Origin: Atopsyche davidsoni
Lineage: Eukaryota > Arthropoda > Insecta > Trichoptera > Hydrobiosidae
Direction of reading: 5' to 3'
Length of the DNA stretch: 64,000 nucleotides
Assembly (NCBI GenBank): GCA_022113835.1
Contig: JAILWY010000001.1
Location: forward strand, 2,790,001 to 2,854,000
The notes under the pieces were generated by a model, which did no database searches, was not told where the DNA came from, and saw nothing but the letters and a program-made list of their open reading frames with translations. The first letter of the stretch is position 1, and each line of letters begins with the position of its first letter. The position numbers and the translations under genes were made by a program. Shown in pieces: positions 1 through 9,554 of the stretch.

Positions 1-149
1 TAAATTTGAAAATAAATTTAAAAAAAAAGCCGACCGGGCCGGGATGTCCATTTCACTTCTGCGGGCGCGACGGTTTCCAAGTAGAATAATGTAAGATTTT
101 TGTATGAAGATATTATTTAAAAACTACTTGATATAAATTTATGCTCAGT

Positions 150-640
150 GTGAAGCTGTAATATAATTAAGTTTCAATGTAATCGAGGGGGCGAAAGTTC
201 GGTTTGACGTCTGCAAGTGGATTTCGGGAGTGCAGCCGATACTCCCAGGATACATGAGCGTTCAGGGAGATGGTCACCGACCGAATCGTAAAATCTTTCC
301 GAGGATGTCTTGCGATAGGTGTTAGCGCGAGTCGGTCGGGGCGGGCGCACTACGCGTGTAAAATACGGCGGCCCAAAAACGAAAGCGCCGCCATTTTGAA
401 TCGCGACGATTTCATTAGAATATTCGCCCTCGCCGCGCCGCGGAGCTCGCCGGCTATTGCATCGGCGGCCTTGGGAGCGCTCGCCGGGCGCCGCGCGGCT
501 AACAACCTCGCTGCACCGCCGCGCCCGCCCGCCCCCCGGCCGCCCGCCCTCCCGCGCTCCCGCCCGCCGCGCATTCACGCACACCCTCGCCGCCCGCTCG
601 TAAACACAGCCGAATAAGCGTCTAGGACAGCGGTGCGTAG
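150..640. promoter_or_regulatory. CpG-rich islet, possible promoter
   Basis: A sharp rise in GC and CpG in an AT-rich neighbourhood, strongest at 300-600, with runs such as gccgcgcccgcccg. It contains gccgccattttg (about 387-398), which resembles a YY1/NRF-type element of housekeeping promoters. Overlapping open frames on both strands lack stops only because the block is GC-rich, so I do not call them genes. A TSS or non-coding first exon is possible, but no TATA box or clear splice donor decides the direction. Confidence 0.4.
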
Positions 641-753
641 CCGCTCCTCTAAAATCTACTCTGCCGTACCTGACTATCCATAATAATTCGCACTGTCAAA
701 AATTTACATGATACAACAAAAAAAAATTATGCATGTGCATTATCAATTCTATT

Positions 754-1000
754 ACTAATATGATTAGGCACATTAGTTCATACATAGAAGATGATTAAAG
801 AAACCCACATCCCCTGGATTACATGGCCGGTGTACTAACCCTTGTACTAACGAATCACTTTTTGAAGTTTGAGAATTTTTAACAATCATACTTTACATAT
901 GAACCAATGTGCCTAGGCCAACCAATATTTTTGAACAAAGTAACAAGTGAAGCGATAAATAAATAATACGCATCTGATTGACGTATAATCCAAAAAATAG
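754..1000 (-). repeat. Degenerate tRNA-Thr-type SINE composite
   Basis: Bases 754-795 are the SINE tail, 801-858 are a truncated tRNA-like head, and 965-1000 match the terminus of the TIR element described at 2515-2795. The same order recurs at 63090-63360, so this is a shared composite and not chance. The head is damaged: the B-box half is missing. Confidence 0.7.
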
Positions 1001-1016
1001 ACATACACTATCAATA

Positions 1017-1407
1017 CAGTAATACCCCGCTTTACGCGAGGGATACGTTCCGGAAAAAATTGCGTTAAGTGAAATTCGCGTATATCGGGGTTTACGATTA
1101 AACATACATACATAGTCAAAACTTAATACAAAAAAATACGAATCATTTTAATTCTAAAATCACTATATGCAGTATTACATGTTATTTTTAGTGAAAAATA
1201 CATCTATTGTCTTTTGAATAGCGTTTCTTTTACGTTCTTGTAAAGTACGTTCATAACACCCAACGCTGTTTTTAATTGTTGAGAAAAGTCAATGACTACA
1301 TTATGTTCATACACATTCTTAAAATAAGAAATTCGCGTAATGCGAGGCATTTTAACGCGAATTTTTTTAATTCGCGTTATAGTGAAACCGCGCATAACGG
1401 GGTCGCG
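1017..1407. mobile_element. Pogo/Tigger-like MITE
   Basis: The left end reads ta|cagtaataccccgctttac followed by a gggatacgttcc motif, the layout of pogo/Tigger termini (cagtaat, then a 'bright' repeat ending gatacgttcc). The right end, gcgcataacggggtcgcg|ta, mirrors it, giving a TA target site. Internal inverted stretches (aattcgcgt and acgcgaatt, 1330-1380) extend the terminal repeats. No transposase frame is present, so it is non-autonomous, about 390 bp. Confidence 0.65.
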
Positions 1408-1477
1408 TACATTATTATACGTGCAAGACGTATTCATTATTCAACCCAAAATTATAATTATATTGACGGTACAATAA

Positions 1478-1650
1478 TCCTGCTATTGTTTCTGCAGCTT
1501 GCTGCAGAAGGAGTATCAGATCTAAACGCAGAAGCTTTGTAAGGAAAGGGTTTACAACAATGCTATCGGGCAGCAGCAATACGCAGACTTTTCATTCCAA
1601 TATAAAACTGTGGTGTAAATGGATCCACTATATGCTCAGAAGGGAGAAAG
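1478..1650 (+). repeat. R1 dispersed repeat, partial copy
   Basis: Copy of the most frequent repeat in the window (R1). Diagnostic pieces are ctgcagcttgctgcag, a gtatcagatctaaacgc block, aaggaaagg, then gggcagcagcaatacgcag and ccaatataaaactg. Both ends of the full unit are missing here. I do not recognise the family. Confidence 0.7.
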
Positions 1651-1734
1651 CACAAAGTTTACCAATGCGAGACAAATATTATTTCACAGTATTTTGCTTG
1701 TATTTCAATTCGAGCTCAATAATTTTTTTTTATT

Positions 1735-1960
1735 GAAATACTGATTTGGCGCGCCGCATCGATTTGCACGCTGGGAATTTATTTACTATCGGTTGTTTGC
1801 GTTTGTTTTTTTAAGGCGAATGGAAAGGTTTCCGACCCCTGGGAGAAGCCCGGCGATCCCTCCAGAGCCACACCCATCGTAGATTAGCCGCACCGCCCGG
1901 CGCGGTGTGCGTGCCCCACACCCGCGCGAGTCCACCGACTCGTGTGTAGATATTTTTTTT
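1735..1960. other. GC-rich unique block
   Basis: About 220 bp of complex, GC-richer sequence around 1745-1775 and 1835-1940, with AT-rich DNA on both sides. It matches nothing else in the window. No convincing ORF or splice pair. It could be a conserved non-coding element or an old promoter. Confidence 0.25.
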
Positions 1961-2353
1961 GGTCAACGTAAAACAATATCAGGTTAATTAATCGGAGAGT
2001 TTTTTTTTCACCAGAAGGAGAAAAGATAGCATCGCCCCCCGCGTGCATGATTATGGGTATTTCGAATTTGCTATTCAATTACAACCCTGGACTTTGTCAT
2101 TAAAATGCAATCACATGGATTGCAGCACAAATAACTCGATGATGCTATTATATGTATACCGCCAAAATATGTTAAAATATAATAATTGAAATAATATATT
2201 TAAGTTAATTTTGTGAGGCAAAGGTTTCTACACCTACACAAAAGTAAAAAAAAAAAAAAATTAATTTTAAAGTAAACTTTGTAATAGATGTATATCTTCA
2301 CCACGACCTATTTAACAACTTTGGTAAGTCAGTAATATTGGTGTGTTTTAAAA

Positions 2354-2499
2354 ATTACTAATATGATTAGGCACATTAGTTCATACATAGAAGATGATTT
2401 AAAGAAACTCTCAGAAAAATATCATCGTGATATCGTTTCTGAGAGTTTCTTTAAATCATCTTCTATGTATGAACTAATGTGCCTTATCATATTAGTAAT
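2354..2499. repeat. Near-perfect 64-bp inverted repeat of SINE tail
   Basis: Arms 2354-2417 and 2436-2499 are reverse complements with one mismatch (ctta versus ctaa). The 18-nt centre is itself partly palindromic (atatcatcgtgatat). Each arm is the tail of the tRNA-Thr-type SINE, so two tails lie head to head. A transcript would fold into a 64-bp hairpin. Confidence 0.85.
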
Positions 2500-2514
2500 A
2501 ATATAATAAACCCG

Positions 2515-2795
2515 TAATGGGTAATAAATACGCATCTGATTGACGTTTAATAAAAAAATCGACACATGTGTTTTAAAAAGTTATTCTTGATATATATTTC
2601 GGCAAGCAATTCACGCGTGAAACAATGAGAAAAATTTCTGATGGTTTTTCGAGCCTATAGTCCCATGTATAAGTAGTAAAAAAAACTAGATAGTACGATT
2701 CTACACTTCTTTGTACTAAAAACTTATTGTATGTGTAATAGATCTAGTATGTCTATTACGGATAAGTCAATCAGATGCGTATTTATTACCCATTA
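2515..2795. mobile_element. TIR element with perfect 30-bp ends
   Basis: 2515-2544 and 2766-2795 are perfect 30-bp inverted repeats beginning taatgggtaataaatacgc. The 221-bp interior is AT-rich with no coding sequence. It sits between two SINE-derived pieces. Isolated ends of the same element occur near 965-1000 and 63318-63360. A TA target is possible because the TIR begins with ta, but the superfamily is not proven. Confidence 0.75.
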
Positions 2796-2808
2796 AGTAT
2801 TATTACCC

Positions 2809-2919
2809 AGCCAGGGGATGTGAGTTCAAATCCCATACAAATCACGATGATATTTTTCTGAGAGTTTCTTTAAAATCATCTTCTATATATGAACTAATGT
2901 GCCTAATCATATTAGTAAT
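2809..2919 (+). repeat. tRNA-Thr-type SINE, 3' portion
   Basis: Begins inside the tRNA-like head (ccaggggatgtgagttcaaa, containing the B box), continues through acaaatcacgatgat, and then the body tctgagagtttcttt to the attagtaat end. The 5' half is lost at the junction with the TIR element. It belongs to the same family as 19251, 42105 and 63123. Confidence 0.75.
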
Positions 2920-3324
2920 AGATTTAGAACGAAAAAAATATTATCAATTAAATATTCAATGGAAATCGTTGGCACATATTTAATTGCTTACTATACAATG
3001 CGGGACCAGTAGATGTAAATATTTAAAAAAAATATATTCAAACGCTCAGCAAGCAAGCGCCTCCCGTCGCCAAACCCACAAAGCGTGCACTTTTACCTTA
3101 CTTCCCCCAAAAAAGTCAACTCACCTGCGCCTCACCCCGGCTTATCGGGCCTCATTATCGACCATTCCTCCCCTCAGGTGAGAGTCACCCTCGCGGGTTT
3201 TCGCCACCGAGGCAAGGGCGCGGGGTTTGCATGATGTAATGAAATACGAAACACAAAACACCCCCAAGGAAGCCGCGGTTAGTCATGCGGCCGCTCTGCT
3301 GTCCACGAACCATTCACCTCCGCA

Positions 3325-3460
3325 TAATTCATATCTTCTTCTTCTGATGCCTCTCCTTTGACCATTTCCTCGAACACATCTTACCATTTCAGCCGCACTT
3401 CCGATCTCCAGCCACTGGCGCAAATTCTTCCAATGACCCCTTTTCCTTAGAATAATGAAA
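3325..3460 (-). repeat. R2 repeat copy with coding-like peptide
   Basis: Plus strand reads ttcttcttctgatgcctctc, ccatttcctcgaacac, then gatctccagccactggcgca. On the minus strand the last part encodes KNLRQWLEIGSAAEMV, a peptide kept with small changes in other copies (22531, 24700, 40985). The rest of 2930-4034 is AT-rich DNA in which I see nothing else; 3045-3230 is a GC-richer unique patch. Confidence 0.6.
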
Positions 3461-4039
3461 TTATCAAAACATACCCTTAATGAAACCTCGAGTAATATAC
3501 ACCCCGAGCAGATAACACCCAAGCAACCGGATCAACTCAGCAAAGACTTCCAAAACTCGTAATTATATAATCACTCATTAAAGCTGTATGTTATTAAATT
3601 ATATAATACCAATAAAAATAACACATACTTATGAAATCAGGTAGTCAATAATTGATCTAAACTCAATGATTATTTGTGTAAACATTAGTTCAATTTATCC
3701 GAAAGCTCTTATATTGATTATATTCTGCTTATAATACTTATGTGTATAAATATATTCACGCTTTATAAATATATCGCACAATTAAATTTTCCTAAAACGT
3801 ATAAAATATTAATTTTGTACAGTATAAAATTTTATAGCAAAATTTTTGCCGTTAAAAAATATTATTGCCAATGCAAATTATAATTAAATTGAATAATCAA
3901 ATAACAGCAGTCAATTTTTTTCGTCAACATTGGTTTTTATTTAATTGGCTTTATAAAAAAATAATTCAATGTGTGATAAAAAGTCAAGGGTGATGATTAA
4001 GACACAGTATTTTTTTTTACTGTGCATGCAGAATATTAT

Positions 4040-4291
4040 TGTACCAGACTTTTCTGGCACAAAGACTGTAATTGATGGGGATTTGGATGTGTGCCGGGAA
4101 GGGAGAGGTTAACTTAAACCGCCATCGTTTTCTGTTCGTATTCTCTAACTGTCATTTATTTTACATGAAGATAGTAACAATATGGTTCATGAAGTTAGCC
4201 ACAATGCTGCCAACGTGCCGGTGGGGACCTAAACGGGCACATCCACAGCACATGAGGCCAGCGTCAAAACGCTTTACCGACGTCCCGTACA
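4040..4291 (-). repeat. 3' LTR (element orientation)
   Basis: 252 bp, identical to the other LTR. The long ORF runs into it and stops at 4161-4163. The stop codon is directly followed by the polyadenylation hexamer. Confidence 0.95.
4155..4160 (-). promoter_or_regulatory. LTR polyadenylation signal AATAAA
   Basis: On the minus strand the ORF's TAA is followed immediately by AATAAA. A duplicate sits in the 5' LTR at 7604-7609. Its place about two thirds into the LTR from the U3 side suits an R-region signal. Confidence 0.6.
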
Positions 4292-7200
4292 CTCCCCCAG
4301 TAGGGCTCTGCCATACTCCTGATCCACGTCGGCTGTCCGTCTTTCCGGCGTCGGCGGAAGTGCGGGCGAACGTCGGGCTTGGCGTAGACGGAGGCGACGA
4401 AGACGGCGGTGGAGCGGCGATGGCGTCGGGCGGCCTGGGCGGCGGCGAGGGCATCGGGGCGGCGGCGAGTAGCGTCGAGCGGCTGGGGCGGCCGGGGCGG
4501 CGACGAGTAGCGTCGGGCGGCCGGGGCGGCGGCTTCCTGGTGGGCGCGTCTTGACCCGCAAGTTTAAGCGGCGAAGGGACATCGCGGGCTGCCAGCGCGG
4601 CCAGCGGAGGCGCACTCGGCGGCTCCCTGGCAGGCGCGGCATCGATGGAGGGCGCGTCCCGCTCCGCCAGTCCTGTCGGCGGCGGGACGTCGCGGGATGC
4701 GAGCGCGGCCAGCGGAGGCGCAATCGGCGTCTCCCTGGCAGGCGCGGCATCGATGGAGGGCGCGTCCCGCTCCGCCAGTCCTGTCGGCGGCGGGACGTCG
4801 CGGGATGCGAGCGCGGCCAGCGGAGGCGCAATCGGCGTCTCCCTGGCAGGCGCGGCATCGATGAAAGGCGCGTCCCGCTCCGCCAGTCCTGTCGGCGGCG
4901 GGACGTCGCGGGATGCGAGCGCGGCCAGCGGAGGCGCAATCGGCGTCTCCCTGGCAGGCGCGGCATCGATGGAGGGCGCGTCCCGCTCCGCCAGTCCTGT
5001 CGGCGGCGGGACGTCGCGAGCTGCCATCGCAGCTGGGAGGGGCCCAGGCGACGGCTCCCCGTTGTGAGGCGCTTCCCGACTCGCAACTCCAAACGACGAA
5101 GGGACGCCTCGCGCTGCCATCGCAGCTGGGAAGGGCCCATGCGGCGGCTCCCCGGTGTGAGACGCTTCCCGACTCGCAAGTTCATGCGACGAAGGGACGC
5201 CTCGCGCTGCCATCGCAGCTGGGAAGGGCCCATGCGGCGGCTCCCCGGTGTGAGACGCTTCCCGACTCGCAAGTTCATGCGACGAAGGGACGCCTCGCGC
5301 TGCCATCGCAGCTGGGAAGGGCCCATGCGGCGGCTCCCCGGTGTGAGACGCTTCCCGACTCGCAAGTTCATGCGACGAAGGGACGCCTCGCGCTGCCATC
5401 GCAGCTGGGAAGGGCCCATGCGGCGGCTCCCCGGTGTGAGACGCTTCCCGACTCGCAAGTTCATGCGACGAAGGGACGCCTCGCGCTGCCATCGCAGCTG
5501 GGAAGGGCCCATGCGGCGGCTCCCCGGTGTGAGACGCTTCCCGACTCGCAAGTTCATGCGACGAAGGGACGCCTCGCGCTGCCATCGCAGCTGGGAAGGG
5601 CCCATGCGGCGGCTCCCCGGTGTGAGACGCTTCCCGACTCGCAAGTTCATGCGACGAAGGGACGCCTCGCGCTGCCATCGCAGCTGGGAAGGGCCCATGC
5701 GGCGGCTCCCCGGTGTGAGACGCTTCCCGACTCGCAAGTTCATGCGACGAAGGGACGCCTCGCGCTGCCATCGCAGCTGGGAAGGGCCCATGCGGCGGCT
5801 CCCCGGTGTGAGACGCTTCCCGACTCGCAAGTTCATGCGACGAAGGGACGCCTCGCGCTGCCATCGCAGCTGGGAAGGGCCCATGCGGCGGCTCCCCGGT
5901 GTGAGACGCTTCCCGACTCGCAAGTTCATGCGACGAAGGGACGCCTCGCGCTGCCATCGCAGCTGGGAAGGGCCCATGCGGCGGCTCCCCGGTGTGAGAC
6001 GCTTCCCGACTCGCAAGTTCATGCGACGAAGGGACGCCTCGCGCTGCCATCGCAGCTGGGAAGGGCCCATGCGGCGGCTCCCCGGTGTGAGACGCTTCCC
6101 GACTCGCAAGTTCATGCGACGAAGGGACGCCTCGCGCTGCCATCGCAGCTGGGAAGGGCCCATGCGGCGGCTCCCCGGTGTGAGACGCTTCCCGACTCGC
6201 AAGTTCATGCGACGAAGGGACGCCTCGCGCTGCCATCGCAGCTGGGAAGGGCCCATGCGGCGGCTCCCCGGTGTGAGACGCTTCCCGACTCGCAACTCCA
6301 AGCGACGAAGGGACGCCTCGCGCTGCCATCGCAGCTGGGAAGGGCCCATGCGGCGGCTCCCCGGTGTGCATCGCACCATCGCGGCGGTCATCGCGGCGGT
6401 AACCGCGGCCATCCTCGCGGCCATCCTGGCGGCGATCCTTGCGGCCATCCTCGCGGCATACATCGCGGCCATCCTGGCGGCGATCCCCGCGGCCGTCCTG
6501 TCGGCCATCCTGTCGGCCATCCTCCTGTCGGCCACCCTGTCGGCCACCCTCCTGTCGGCCATCGTGTCGGCCATCGTGTCGGCCATCATCCTTGTGGCGA
6601 TCATCGACTCGCTCGGGGTCGTTCAGGTTACCTGCGACCTTGATGCTGGACTGCCTCGCCGTGAAGGCCTCTATCTGCCCCACCCCCCTTGAGTCGGGGT
6701 GAGCAGGGATGTCCTGGGGCGGCGGCGACACTTTCGCCGCCGAGTCCGATCGGACATATGTCATCGCCGGCTCGTCTGCTGTTCGGTGCAGTAGCGATGA
6801 CACAGGGAACTCGATCGTTGGTTCTTCTGCTGTGCGGTGCAGAGGCGACGTTCCCGGATACGCTCTCGCTGTATCCTGTCTCGGATTTTGGGAGTCAGAG
6901 AATTGCCGCATTGCATCAGTGACGGCGGACATCATCCGAGCAAGAGGGTTGTCTTGCTGGGAAACCCATGCCGCGGTTTGACAATGCGGGTCGTTCGAGT
7001 GAATTCTCTCCGTGTGTCTGTGAGGTGACGTCAGCGCGGCCCTAGCGGGGCTGGTGCTCGGTCCGGTCGCGGCGGCACTTTCGGCGAGCCTCTCTCTGGC
7101 GGCTGTCTGTGCGGCAGTGTTGGCTACCAGAACACTATACCGGGCCTCCATCTCACGCGCTACACGCTGTGCTTCCTCTATCTCGCGGCGCATCTGTCTT

Positions 7201-7310
7201 AGCGTATTATCTGCCGCTGTCCGATTGGAGTTTCGGGACGACATACTTCCCGAATCGGACCCAGCTCTGTCCTTCGCGGCGACATTTACGCCGGAGCGGG
7301 TGGTCGGCAT
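4161..7310 (-). CDS. Gag-position repeat protein of LTR element, 1049 aa
   Basis: The only long ORF of the window and the only ORF of the retrotransposon. The start ATG at 7310 lies 175 nt after the primer site; the stop lies inside the 3' LTR. Residues 1-30 are Ser/Arg-rich (MPTTRSG start). 35-80 form a charged, heptad-like helix (LRQMRREIEEAQRVAREMEA). 110-140 is a short hydrophobic/Trp segment. 154-181 hold a small duplication (LHRTAEEP/LHRTADEP). 240-313 are a DGR/DRR-rich tract. 315-748 are 14 copies of a 31-residue repeat (HTGEPPHGPFPAAMAARG...). About 781-924 are four 36-residue Pro/Ala repeats. The C terminus (MCCGCARLGPHRH) is encoded by the LTR. No CCHC knuckle, protease or RT motif. 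Position suggests a gag-like role, but sequence homology is not shown. Composition and young LTRs argue for a recently active, possibly translated frame. Confidence 0.75.
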   Translation of the reverse strand: MPTTRSGVNVAAKDRAGSDSGSMSSRNSNRTAADNTLRQMRREIEEAQRVAREMEARYSVLVANTAAQTAARERLAESAAATGPSTSPARAALTSPHRHTERIHSNDPHCQTAAWVSQQDNPLARMMSAVTDAMRQFSDSQNPRQDTARAYPGTSPLHRTAEEPTIEFPVSSLLHRTADEPAMTYVRSDSAAKVSPPPQDIPAHPDSRGVGQIEAFTARQSSIKVAGNLNDPERVDDRHKDDGRHDGRHDGRQEGGRQGGRQEDGRQDGRQDGRGDRRQDGRDVCREDGRKDRRQDGREDGRGYRRDDRRDGAMHTGEPPHGPFPAAMAARGVPSSLGVASREASHTGEPPHGPFPAAMAARGVPSSHELASREASHTGEPPHGPFPAAMAARGVPSSHELASREASHTGEPPHGPFPAAMAARGVPSSHELASREASHTGEPPHGPFPAAMAARGVPSSHELASREASHTGEPPHGPFPAAMAARGVPSSHELASREASHTGEPPHGPFPAAMAARGVPSSHELASREASHTGEPPHGPFPAAMAARGVPSSHELASREASHTGEPPHGPFPAAMAARGVPSSHELASREASHTGEPPHGPFPAAMAARGVPSSHELASREASHTGEPPHGPFPAAMAARGVPSSHELASREASHTGEPPHGPFPAAMAARGVPSSHELASREASHTGEPPHGPFPAAMAARGVPSSHELASREASHTGEPPHGPFPAAMAARGVPSSFGVASREAPHNGEPSPGPLPAAMAARDVPPPTGLAERDAPSIDAAPARETPIAPPLAALASRDVPPPTGLAERDAPFIDAAPARETPIAPPLAALASRDVPPPTGLAERDAPSIDAAPARETPIAPPLAALASRDVPPPTGLAERDAPSIDAAPAREPPSAPPLAALAARDVPSPLKLAGQDAPTRKPPPRPPDATRRRPGRPSRSTLLAAAPMPSPPPRPPDAIAAPPPSSSPPSTPSPTFARTSADAGKTDSRRGSGVWQSPTGGVYGTSVKRFDAGLMCCGCARLGPHRHVGSIVANFMNHIVTIFM
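4292..4298 (-). promoter_or_regulatory. Polypurine tract
   Basis: Minus strand GGGGGAG lies directly before the TGTACGGG start of the 3' LTR, the expected position for plus-strand priming. It is short, but no other purine run touches this LTR. Confidence 0.7.
4539..4970 (-). repeat. 4 x 108-bp in-frame tandem array
   Basis: The atcgatg landmark on the plus strand recurs at 4641, 4749, 4857 and 4965, exactly 108 bp apart. It encodes a 36-residue unit beginning IDAAPARETPIAPPL. The last unit in reading order has diverged (REPPSAPPL, SPLKLAGQ). Confidence 0.9.
5067..6368 (-). repeat. 14 x 93-bp in-frame tandem array
   Basis: Unit boundaries (ggtgtg on the plus strand) fall at exact 93-bp steps from 5154 to 6363. 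The twelve inner units look identical. The two outer ones carry small changes (SSLGVAS and SSFGVAS in place of SSHELAS). Because 93 is a multiple of 3, every frame that is open in one unit stays open throughout, which produces three long shadow ORFs. A degenerate fifteenth unit follows at about 4974-5066. Confidence 0.95.
6372..6593 (-). repeat. 12-bp imperfect repeats encoding DGR tract
   Basis: Plus strand is built of 12-mers such as gcggccatcctc and ctgtcggccatc. The minus strand encodes alternating acid and Arg residues (DGRHDGR, QDGRQDGR). This is the third, least regular array inside the ORF. Confidence 0.8.
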
Positions 7311-7469
7311 CTTTATAAATCTTACGCTCGCAAATGCTTCTTAAATCACGGGTTGTAAGGCCGTGATTTCCGCGGTTCAGACTTTAACACGACACACTTT
7401 CGGTCGTTTTACCACTTGTAAAACACCGAAACATCACTTTCCACATCCAAATCAAACACTGACTCTAAT

Positions 7470-7485
7470 CCGTTTCGAAGGACCA
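7470..7485 (-). promoter_or_regulatory. Primer-binding site for tRNA-Tyr
   Basis: Three bases after the 5' LTR the minus strand reads TGGTCCTTCGAAACGG. Its complement ends TTCGAAGGACCA, the 3' end of eukaryotic tRNA-Tyr (acceptor strand tcgaagga plus CCA). The first 12-13 bases match and the T-stem part only partly. The tRNA assignment is from general knowledge of tRNA-Tyr. Confidence 0.7.
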
Positions 7486-7488
7486 ATT

Positions 7489-7740
7489 TGTACCAGACTT
7501 TTCTGGCACAAAGACTGTAATTGATGGGGATTTGGATGTGTGCCGGGAAGGGAGAGGTTAACTTAAACCGCCATCGTTTTCTGTTCGTATTCTCTAACTG
7601 TCATTTATTTTACATGAAGATAGTAACAATATGGTTCATGAAGTTAGCCACAATGCTGCCAACGTGCCGGTGGGGACCTAAACGGGCACATCCACAGCAC
7701 ATGAGGCCAGCGTCAAAACGCTTTACCGACGTCCCGTACA
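7489..7740 (-). repeat. 5' LTR (element orientation)
   Basis: 252 bp, base-for-base identical to 4040-4291 by eye. In element orientation it opens TGTACGGGACGTCGG and closes with GGTACA, the usual TG...CA boundary. It carries the same AATAAA (7604-7609) as the other LTR. Confidence 0.95.
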
Positions 7741-7745
7741 ATTAT

Positions 7746-9550
7746 AGTAATGTAAATAAAAAAAAACATCTAATGATTTATGTTTAATAATTTCAAACGT
7801 TTTCTTTGTCGCTGTTTTCATATACAAAATAACAAACCCCCGTTGAATTAAATCTCACCCCCTCGTTTCTCAACGTCTGTTAACAGACTGTTAAGTAATA
7901 CGTGAATAAAAAAATGCGCGTGTCACTGTGAATGCACGCGAGCTGACTGAGTAAAATGCATTTCTCTTCTCTGCATAAAGACCAGGTGTCAATTGCATCG
8001 TTTGAATAATCCAACCCTTTCAGCCGAGAAAATGGCGCATTCAATCCAGCAGACATTTTAATAGACGGTATAGAAGTACCTAACGAAGCCATAATTGTTC
8101 TTTAAAAGTTTGCCTTTGAAAGCTGACACGTGTTTTACATAAAATATTTGTAGTCAAATTTCCTGTTGATTGTCTCTAGACATTGGATTTTATATTTCGC
8201 TTTGTAAAGAATTTATTGAGTTTCCTGATGCATTGATGGTATTATTATATTGCTCTCATCTAAATTTGAGTGCTGCAGAGCAATGTCGAGGTGACAATAC
8301 GAGAAGTATACCACCGCAAATATCTCATGGTGGTGACTACTAGAGGATCGTTCATTGAATTAACAGTTGATAACAAATTTTCGTCGCGTTATTTCTCTCT
8401 ATCCTGCAATCGATTGCGATGAATCGAAACAACCCAATAGTTCATGAAAAAAAAAACTTAACAATAATATTTTTGGTGGCTTCACTGGATTCCTGTGAGT
8501 TCCATTAAAGTGCACTCGTATCTTATTTAATGTTTCAAACGTATGTTTACTATCTCCGATGACATTTCTGTGTATAAAACGATATAATTTTCAAATCAAT
8601 GTCTCTCAGTGTTTTAATTTCATAATTAAGAAAATATATAGTTTACATAAAATCATACAGAGATACTTATCTTGAAACTTAGGTTTTATTTCATAGATGA
8701 AGAGTGTTCTCATTTTCGCAGTTGACAATTATTTTCTTTGAATCCGTGTGGAACCAAGTTTTCATACTTCTGTAAAAAATATAAAATTTAGGTTAACAAT
8801 GAACGAAAAATTAATCTTGACCATTAAAGTTTTCTTCGATTTTCATGTTTACAAAAAAAACAATGATAATGTTTTAACGAGCCTGACACAGCCTTGCTAA
8901 TTTAATAACGTATCCTTCAAATTAATATCAAATGAATGGTTGTAAGGTGGTAAATAAATATTTCTAGTGTTTTTCCACAAATGTGAAAATGAAGGAAGAT
9001 ATATTATAAAAATGTGTAAACTAAAAAATATTGAATACAAAAAGTATTAAACACAAATACATTTCAGAAAACACCGTCATGTATTTCCAGTCAGGTAAAA
9101 TTACACGTCTTAAATTATTCGTACTTTTTAGGTATTGATACATTGTATTTTCTAAACGATTGTGTGCATTTTACCTGCAAAGTGAAGTGCGAGTACCTGG
9201 ATGTTTTCTAGCCACTTATCCTGTCACGATGTCGCCAACAAGCTCAAATAGGGTGCATATTATAGGGCGAAGGCACATGTGCAATGCTATTACGATGACT
9301 TCTGCTTTACCAATAGAATATATAGAAATATCAACAGCAGAAAGGTCAGATAAAATAAGAATATTTGTTGTTATAATCCATAAGTAAGACATAGACTGTA
9401 TCTGCATTATTGTATATATTCATAAATTATCTTGTGGATGCATTATATTTGAATACTTATATGTCACGAAACACCTGCAAAATATATTTTTTCCACTAAA
9501 GCTTTTCTGCAAGTGAATTCCTCGTCTCCCGTTGCACATTATATTTGAAT
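7746..9550. other. AT-rich intergenic stretch
   Basis: I find no repeat shared with the rest of the window, no ORF with coding character and no CpG islet. 7985-8095 is slightly richer in GC. The remainder is low-complexity AT sequence. Confidence 0.5.
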
Positions 9551-9554
9551 CACT

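Larger units (their letters stand above)
4035..7745 (-). mobile_element. Non-autonomous LTR retrotransposon, full length
   Basis: All structural marks of an intact insertion are visible. There are identical 252-bp LTRs (4040-4291 and 7489-7740) starting TGTAC and ending GTACA, and a 5-bp target duplication attat (4035-4039, 7741-7745). A primer-binding site complementary to tRNA-Tyr and a polypurine tract are present. The single ORF runs on the minus strand. There is no protease, reverse transcriptase, RNase H or integrase, so it must be moved by a relative. Identical LTRs mean very recent insertion. The interior is strikingly GC-rich against the host. The 5-bp duplication and tRNA-Tyr-type primer site fit BEL/Pao- or Gypsy-like partners; which one is undecided. 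The layout (one gag-like ORF between LTRs) resembles the TR-GAG class known from plants. Confidence 0.95.

Noticed and set aside
5067..6368. CRISPR-like regular repeat
   Set aside because: Units are contiguous 93-bp tandem copies without spacers, inside a eukaryotic retrotransposon ORF.
4274..6692. Three further very long ORFs (776, 713 and 576 codons) over the 93-bp array
   Set aside because: They exist only because the repeat unit is a multiple of three and GC-rich; outside the array they fade. The 1049-codon frame alone spans from the leader to a stop next to the poly(A) signal.
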